DNA from: Leptobrachium leishanense
Lineage: Eukaryota > Chordata > Amphibia > Anura > Megophryidae
Assembly: GCA_009667805.1 (NCBI GenBank)
Contig: CM019069.1
Span: forward strand, 95,887,204-95,951,203
DNA: 64,000 nucleotides
Direction of reading: 5' to 3'
In this document: piece after piece, positions 58,601 through 64,000 of the stretch
Position numbering within the stretch: position 1 is the first letter of the stretch
Layout of the letters: each line of letters begins with the position of its first letter
Notes under the pieces: model-generated
What the model was told of the DNA's origin: nothing
Seen by the model: the letters and a program-made list of their open reading frames with translations, nothing else
The model's database searches: none
Translations under genes and position numbers: made by a program

Positions 58601-59405
58601 CGGATTTCAGTGCGTGATTCCTAATTATTACATGCTAACTATGTACAAAAACATGTTTCCTTAAAAAAAAAAAAAAATTGAGACGCTTTTAGACACGAAA
58701 TTTTGAACAAATTAGACCGCCAGGGAGGTTAATGAGCCTCCATTCCAGAGGCATTTCCTAATGCTTTAACATGCCCATCCCACCCTTGAAACCCCAACAG
58801 GGTCATAAATTTCATCCCATAACTTGCACACATGCGTCTCCCATATATTGCATATCAAAACCTAGGACCATAGTCCAGTATGTTCCGCTACCACCTCGGG
58901 CTGTGTTTCCTTGGAGTTGCATTATAGGTAGTCCTCATCTTGCAAACAAGTCCATACTCATTCTATTTTGCAAATAACGGGTGTTCCTCTTCTTATACTT
59001 CCCAATGGATGTTCTCCTCCGTATATAAATAAAATTATATATATTTATATAATTTATTTAGTAGGAGTATTAGTAACCAAAAATAATTTTTTAACTTCCA
59101 TATTTGCTCATGGGGATTCCTTATATATACCCCTGATTCTCTAGGATTTTTGTCTCCTATGCTATGAGCTGACTTTGAGAAGATCATCTGTTCAGAATAC
59201 ATAGTGTATGTCTTTTGCTTATTGAGTGCGTTGTACCATCACAGATTTGTATTTGGAATTTTTTCCTAACTTTGGTTTTTTGGGCAAACCACCAGCACTG
59301 GCACTTAACGACGGTTTACCGGTATTGGGTGGGGATTGTTTGGTGAAGCGCTCCACTGAAAATTTCTTCTTAGTATTCATTGTGTGTATGGTAAATTCCC
59401 CAATA

Positions 59406-62170
59406 AGTGGAATATAGCGATCCCAACATGACCCTCAATTTTAGAAATAATATTGGTACCAACATTGATACTATTTTTGGGCATGCTGATACATTACAGG
59501 ATGGTGTAACAGTAGATAATAATATCAGGCAACCGATCATAGAGTTAGAGAGAAATCTGATAAAGGAAATGAGAATAAAATTGGAGATAATAACATTGGA
59601 AAAATATCTAAAAAGAGAAGATTACACCGAGAGGATTAAGATATCATAAAGCACCCACTTCTGAGAAGGATGATTCGGAGTTTATGAAAGGGTGGAATGA
59701 TTTGTTAGAAAGTTTTGCTATTAGCACGATGGAATATATTATAAGAAAGAAGAATGAGAAATTACCAGTGGTTAATACAGAAATAGAAGAGTTAATCACG
59801 GTATTATAGAGCGAAATAACCATTGAAGAAATCAATAATAAGACCAAGTGTTTAGAAGAAAAATTTGAAAAACTAAAAAAAGAAATACTTACTACAAAAA
59901 AGAAAAAATATGAAAGAGATCTGGAGAATTAAAAGAGAGGTAATATCCACACAATGCCTAACAATAGAAGAGAATCGGAACGTGTACGATCCTATCGACC
60001 TGATAACAAATATATAAATGAAAATTATTCGACACAAGAAAATGGAGGACTCCACACTAGTAGAGTGGGTGGTAACTATGAGGAATCTAGATATAATAAA
60101 CCTAGAAATCCAGAATGGGAGAGAGAAAGACCTTTAAAATATCCCAGAAACATTTATGGGGCGAGACCTAAATCTGGAAACTGGTACTCCGATACTAATA
60201 TTAGTGAAAAAGGTCCACATGATAATATAAAAAGTTGGGCCCCCATTAGGGGTCGCCCGGTACAAAACAACAGGAACAATCGTAATAATTTAGGAAATAA
60301 CCCCAACACAATAGGGTGGGAAACCTCTCACCAAAAAGGGTACAAAGGTAACGAAAATGAGGTTAACTATGGAGGGGTACCCACCACCAACCGAATTTTA
60401 CCATTGATGAACAGAAAAGCGGGGGATTTTTGGAAGGACCAGTACAGAGAGAGGGAGAAACCAGAAGAACCAAGAGAATTAGATATAAGATTACAAAGAC
60501 AGGGAGTAAGAAAGAAGTCTTGGGAAGAGCCAGAAGAGGGATCAGATCAGGAAGAAGATTACAAGAGAGAAAAAAGCGAGAGAAGATCGATAGTACTGGC
60601 ATCTTTAATTTGAGCAAAAAAAAAATTAACTGATGCTGAAATCAAGCTTTTAAAAAGGGGATTTAAAATTTAACCCCACGAGGGGTATGGACAAATTTAA
60701 TACCTATGTAGATCTGCAGAGGTTTAAAAGAAGTCTTTGTCTAAAAAAGTTTTTAAAAAAATTTGCCAAATCCCCTATTGAGAGGGATTTGGAAATCAGC
60801 AAGATTAAATACAGTATGTTCACACCAGTTTAAAACCTAAATCAATTTTTTGTTTCCTAAAAACTGCATTTCGGATTAAATGAAAATGTTTGAAAAATTA
60901 GTGAAGGATTTGGAAAAATTCCCTAATAAAAAAATAAAATCTAATTTATCTCAGAAAGAACATAATGCATTAAGAAACCTGAAAGAGGACAAATCAATCA
61001 CCATTAAACCGGCGGATAAAGGGGGAAGGGGGTAGTTCTGCCCATGGAATATTATGAAAAATAAATTTATCGCATATTAAATGATAAAGGACATCTGAAG
61101 AAATTAATGGAGAGCCTACATTTAAAATGAAAGAACATCTGTCCCAGTTACTTTTATTAGGTAAACAACAACAAATCTTAACGGATAAGGAATTCAATGA
61201 TCTGAATATACAATTTCCTAAGAAACTTCTATATTTTACCCAAAATTCATAAACATCTTATTGAACACCCGGGAAGACGTATTGAGGCTGGTATCGGAAC
61301 TCTAACCAGTAATCTTTAGGAGTATATTGACATATTATTACAGCCTACAGTAAAAACTACTTAATCTTATATAAAAAGATGCTATAACTATGTTACAAAT
61401 ATTAGAAAAAATTACATGGAAAGACAACTGGTTTTTGGTGACCTGTGATGCGAATGCTTTATATAGTAACTTCCCACACAGTAAAGGGATGGAAGTATTA
61501 AAAAATCAGATCACTAGTAGGAATATCATGGTGTCTGAACAAATAGACTTCATAATAAAAAGTATTGATTTTATTCTTAATTATATTAAATACGATCAGC
61601 AATTTTATATACAAAGGAAGGGAAATGCGATGGGGAGTAATTTTGCACCCAGCTATGCGAATCTATTTATGACGGAATGGGAAACCCTTTTTGTCTATGG
61701 TTCGCAATGCTGGGCGCAGAATAAAATACCTGTTTATGTGAGATACATTGACCATCTCTTTCTCATTTGGGATGGGAATGAATCAGAGATGATCTCCTTT
61801 TTGAATAATCTTGACAATTTGGAATGGGGTATTAAGCTGGATAAGAGATGGAGCAAAGACAGAGTTTCCTTTTTAGACTTAGACATCTACATTGATGGGG
61901 GGGGGGGTCGGTAAAAACAAAAACACACTTTAAAAAAGTGGACACTAATACTTCTATAGAAAGAAAGTTGTCATAACCCCATATGGCTTGATGGAATTCC
62001 CAAGAGCCAAATTCTAAGAATAAAAAGAAATTGTACAGATGAGACATCTTTTGAAGAACAAGTGAAAGTATAAAAAAAACAATTTCTTGGAAAAGGGTTA
62101 TGATGAATTAGAACTTAAAAGAACGATTGATAATGTTAGAAAAAAAGATCGGGGTGGATTACTAAAATAT
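59406..62170 (+). pseudogene. Penelope-like reverse transcriptase gene, decayed
   Basis: The N-terminal part (59954-60613) is a long open, highly charged Asn/Arg/Glu-rich region. It is followed by KKKLTDAEIKLLKRGF (about 60618), LCLKKFLKKFAKSPIERDL and SITIKPADKGG (about 60990). The RT core at 61390-61914 shows VTCDANALYSNFPHSKG (motif A), AMGSNFAPSYANLFM (motif B) and VRYIDHLFLIW (motif C). In motif C the second catalytic Asp of YIDD is His. After 61914 the reading continues in pieces (KGYDELELKRTI, KKDRGGLLKYT) to about 62170, where it stops before any endonuclease. Many stops and shifts; inactive. Confidence 0.82.
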
Positions 62171-63064
62171 ACAGGGTTATTCAAAGAGATCCGAATTGTG
62201 GCCGAAAGATAACCGAACAGTGAAATTCAGCGTACGGTTACCTTTCCTGGCCATTCGGCTATCCAGAGAGCAGGCAGTTTGCCAAATGTACGTATTACTA
62301 TCTGAAGGATGTGGGGGCACGCACAAATTTTTGTTGACCGTTTGAAATGTTCAGACCAGCCTGTGCGGCACCAGCAACCAAGCCACATTCAAAGTCACTT
62401 AAATCCCCTTTCTTCCCCCATTCTGATGTTCGGTTTGAACTTCAGCAAGTCGTCTTCACAATGTCTAGATGCCTAAATGCTTTGAGTTGCTGCCAGGTGA
62501 TTGGCTGATTACAAGCAATTGAAAAGGAGTACCTGTGGCCGATGAGTGTACATGGTACGGTCACTCACTGTGAGGGAGGGACGTACAGGAGTCTATAGTG
62601 AGGACAGAGCTTAGCATTAGGACATTATGCCACACATTTTCATGTTAAGCTCCGCCTTCACCATCAAGTGAGTGACAGGATGGAGTTGGAGAGGGGAACC
62701 GTTGGGAAGGAATTCAGCATTGATAGTTACACCACTGGTCCTGTTCCTACCAACCTTAAATAATGAATTAGCCTTACAACCAGAGGAACGGGGTGCACAA
62801 TCCTTTGCTTTGCGCCGGGCAACGGTAACTCTGGTTTTGGCATTGTACCTACCCAAAACATAGAAAAATGTCGGCAGATAAGAACCTTTCGGCCCATCTA
62901 GTCTGCCCAATTACATGGATTTATCTTTTGTTTAGGATAGCCTTATGCCTATCCCATGCCTGCTTAAATTGTTTAATTGTACATTTTTTGCACAGTTCAT
63001 AGTATACTCGTGATGGTAGATTACACGTTTATAGCAACCGCATGCTCCTCAGATCCCACATTAC
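62171..63064. other. SNX29 intron with dispersed repeats
   Basis: Begins with ACAGGGTTATTCAAAGAG, similar to the MITE ends at 14728-17637, though a partner end was not found. 62851-62930 contains CGGCAGATAAGAACC and GGCCCATCTAGTCTGCCC, which I recall as a dispersed amphibian repeat (memory only). Short open frames have no domain. Confidence 0.4.
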
Positions 63065-63117
63065 CTGCTATCAGAATCTGAGGCAATTTCTTTACGCCCT
63101 CCAAACCGGATCTGGCA
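63065..63117 (-). CDS. SNX29: SNX29 coding exon (53 bp, N-terminal)
   Basis: The minus-strand acceptor TTTCATTTGTAG ends at 63118 and the donor GTAATG starts at 63064. The exon encodes CQIRFGGRKEIASDSDS plus AG, which joins A of the exon at 40318 to give Arg. This matches the segment right before the RUN domain in vertebrate SNX29. It starts in phase 0, so the upstream exon with the initiator Met should end on a codon boundary and lies beyond 64000 or was not found. Confidence 0.92.
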
Positions 63118-64000
63118 CTACAAATGAAAAAGGTAAAAAGAAACAGAAAAAAAGGAGAAGCTTAGCAGAAGCAGTTCATCACAGTTCAATTTTTCACATA
63201 TATGTAATATAAATCAAACAGGCACAAAACCTGCAAGTATGCCCGATGGATTTGGAACAACATTTGTACTAGACCTTGTTGTTCAGGAAGGGGGGGGGGC
63301 AAAACAGGGTAGCTAAAATAGGTCCGAAAAAAAAAGGATTTACACCTAACGGATTAGAGGAGGAAACAAATGGGAAATGGCATAAAAGGAAAAAGTAATC
63401 TGAAACTGGAAAAAAATATTTAAAGGGTCACATAACCGAAACTAGATTACTTGAGCATCAAAAACAAAACCACTTTATAAGCCACATGCTGCTGTTATTC
63501 TTCTTTGTCTGAAATAAGTGCATGTAAACAGGAAATATAAAGTTAGGTTTTAATCTGTTTCCATATTGTGGATTTTTCCCATGATGCATTTATCTGTGCA
63601 AAAGTTTTACTTTACTGTATAAGCTAAAAGACAGCAGTATTTAACAGTAAATGGAGTGGAGGAGCGAATGTTTAGATAAGGCTATTGTGTTATCAGGGAT
63701 ACCCAAGATAAGAGATGGCAGCTGAATGAGATAAAACAGGGAGCTTAACACTTTCCTGACACAGGGGGTTTTATGCTGTCCCAGCAACGGAAGGGCTTGA
63801 AGTCGAGGGGCGTACTAGTACGCCGCATTGACTTCAATGGGCCTCCTCCGACCCTGCCCCCTAGTTGGCGTGTGGCATTTTCTTCTGCGTGACGGCCTGG
63901 TTCACCACCTGTCTGGCGTTAATAGATTTCTAATCTACCCCCGGTGATGTCCTTTCAATACATTTTATACAATACAAAGATTTGAGTCAGCCTCTGTCAG
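63118..64000. other. SNX29 intron, no gene recognised
   Basis: The upstream exon of SNX29 was looked for on the minus strand and not seen. Only homopolymer runs and AT-rich sequence. Confidence 0.5.

Larger units (their letters stand above)
57107..58728. mobile_element. piggyBac-type MITE with CCTCCCTGGCGGT ends
   Basis: TTAA at 57103-57106 and 58729-58732 flanks ends CCTCCCTGGCGGT and ACCGCCAGGGAGG. There is no transposase. It carries a minisatellite (57484-57784), a 26-bp GC satellite (57796-58128) and a long hairpin (58157-58317), making it an unusually loaded MITE. Inserted in the Penelope-like element. Confidence 0.9.
56279..62185 (+). mobile_element. Penelope-like element with inverted ends
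   Basis: A Penelope-like element broken by a piggyBac MITE (57107-58728). The left part (56279-57102) is in inverse orientation; its segment 56300-56570 is an inverted copy of 59150-59395. The right part carries the reverse transcriptase gene on the plus strand and is truncated near 62185 before any GIY-YIG endonuclease. Inverted and partial terminal copies, and a hammerhead-like motif at 56978-57018, fit the known architecture of these elements. Confidence 0.75.

Noticed and set aside
62617..62910. 97-residue minus frame and overlapping plus frame
   Set aside because: No domain recognised; lies in intronic dispersed-repeat sequence.

Overview
This is a window of vertebrate nuclear DNA, most probably from a frog or toad. 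The only host gene recognised is SNX29, a RUN- and PX-domain sorting nexin, read on the minus strand across the whole window. Five short coding exons at 63065-63117, 40194-40318, 17084-17264, 12264-12334 and 301-549 join in compatible splice phases to encode the N-terminal RUN-domain part of the protein. The first exon and everything downstream of the fifth exon lie outside. The four introns (about 22.7, 22.9, 4.7 and 11.7 kb) are filled with transposable elements. The mix points to an anuran: Tx1/L1-type LINEs starting with a G-run, Tc1 with Sleeping Beauty-like structure, Penelope-like elements, hAT and piggyBac MITEs, and a 2A-bearing LINE. This is inference from element types, not a species call.

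Layout. 1.4-11.6 kb: a hAT-type element with 8-bp target duplications carries a 24-26 bp minisatellite. That array is split by a Tc1 element with an intact DD34E transposase frame, itself split by a 5.5-kb Tx1/L1-type LINE, and by a second terminal-inverted-repeat element loaded with another minisatellite and a GC-rich hairpin. 12.6-13.8 and 32.9-33.9 kb: two solo-LTR-like copies of one family in opposite orientation. 14.7-17.8 kb: small MITEs. 19.3-20.2 kb: a 0.9-kb palindrome containing four hammerhead-ribozyme-like motifs in alternating orientation. 20.6-32.4 kb: a decayed transposon-derived gene split by a second Tx1/L1-type LINE, which is itself interrupted by a minus-strand LINE with a 2A-like peptide and by a 1.9-kb non-autonomous element with its own ORF. 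35.9-36.9 kb: a second, diverged copy of that non-autonomous element. 41.3-50.1 kb: a third Tx1/L1-type LINE interrupted by a fourth in antisense, which is interrupted by a hAT element. 51.5-54.9 kb: a long minus-strand, repeat-coding region ending at a G-rich tract, interrupted by a poly(A) retrocopy. 54.9-62.2 kb: a piggyBac MITE (with a nested MITE), then a Penelope-like element broken by another piggyBac MITE.

Most genes here are transposon genes in decay: the LINE ORF2 copies all carry frameshifts. Those still open are the Tc1 transposase, ORF1 of the first LINE, and the small ORFs of the two non-autonomous elements. LINE enzymes probably mobilised the poly(A)-tailed insertions with 12-16 bp target duplications.

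The most unusual signal is that one minisatellite unit (core AGCTCA..TGG.TAT..TGCCCC) occurs at four places in structurally different DNA transposons, three times beside a GC-rich hairpin or satellite. All family names come from reading motifs by eye; no database search or alignment was run.
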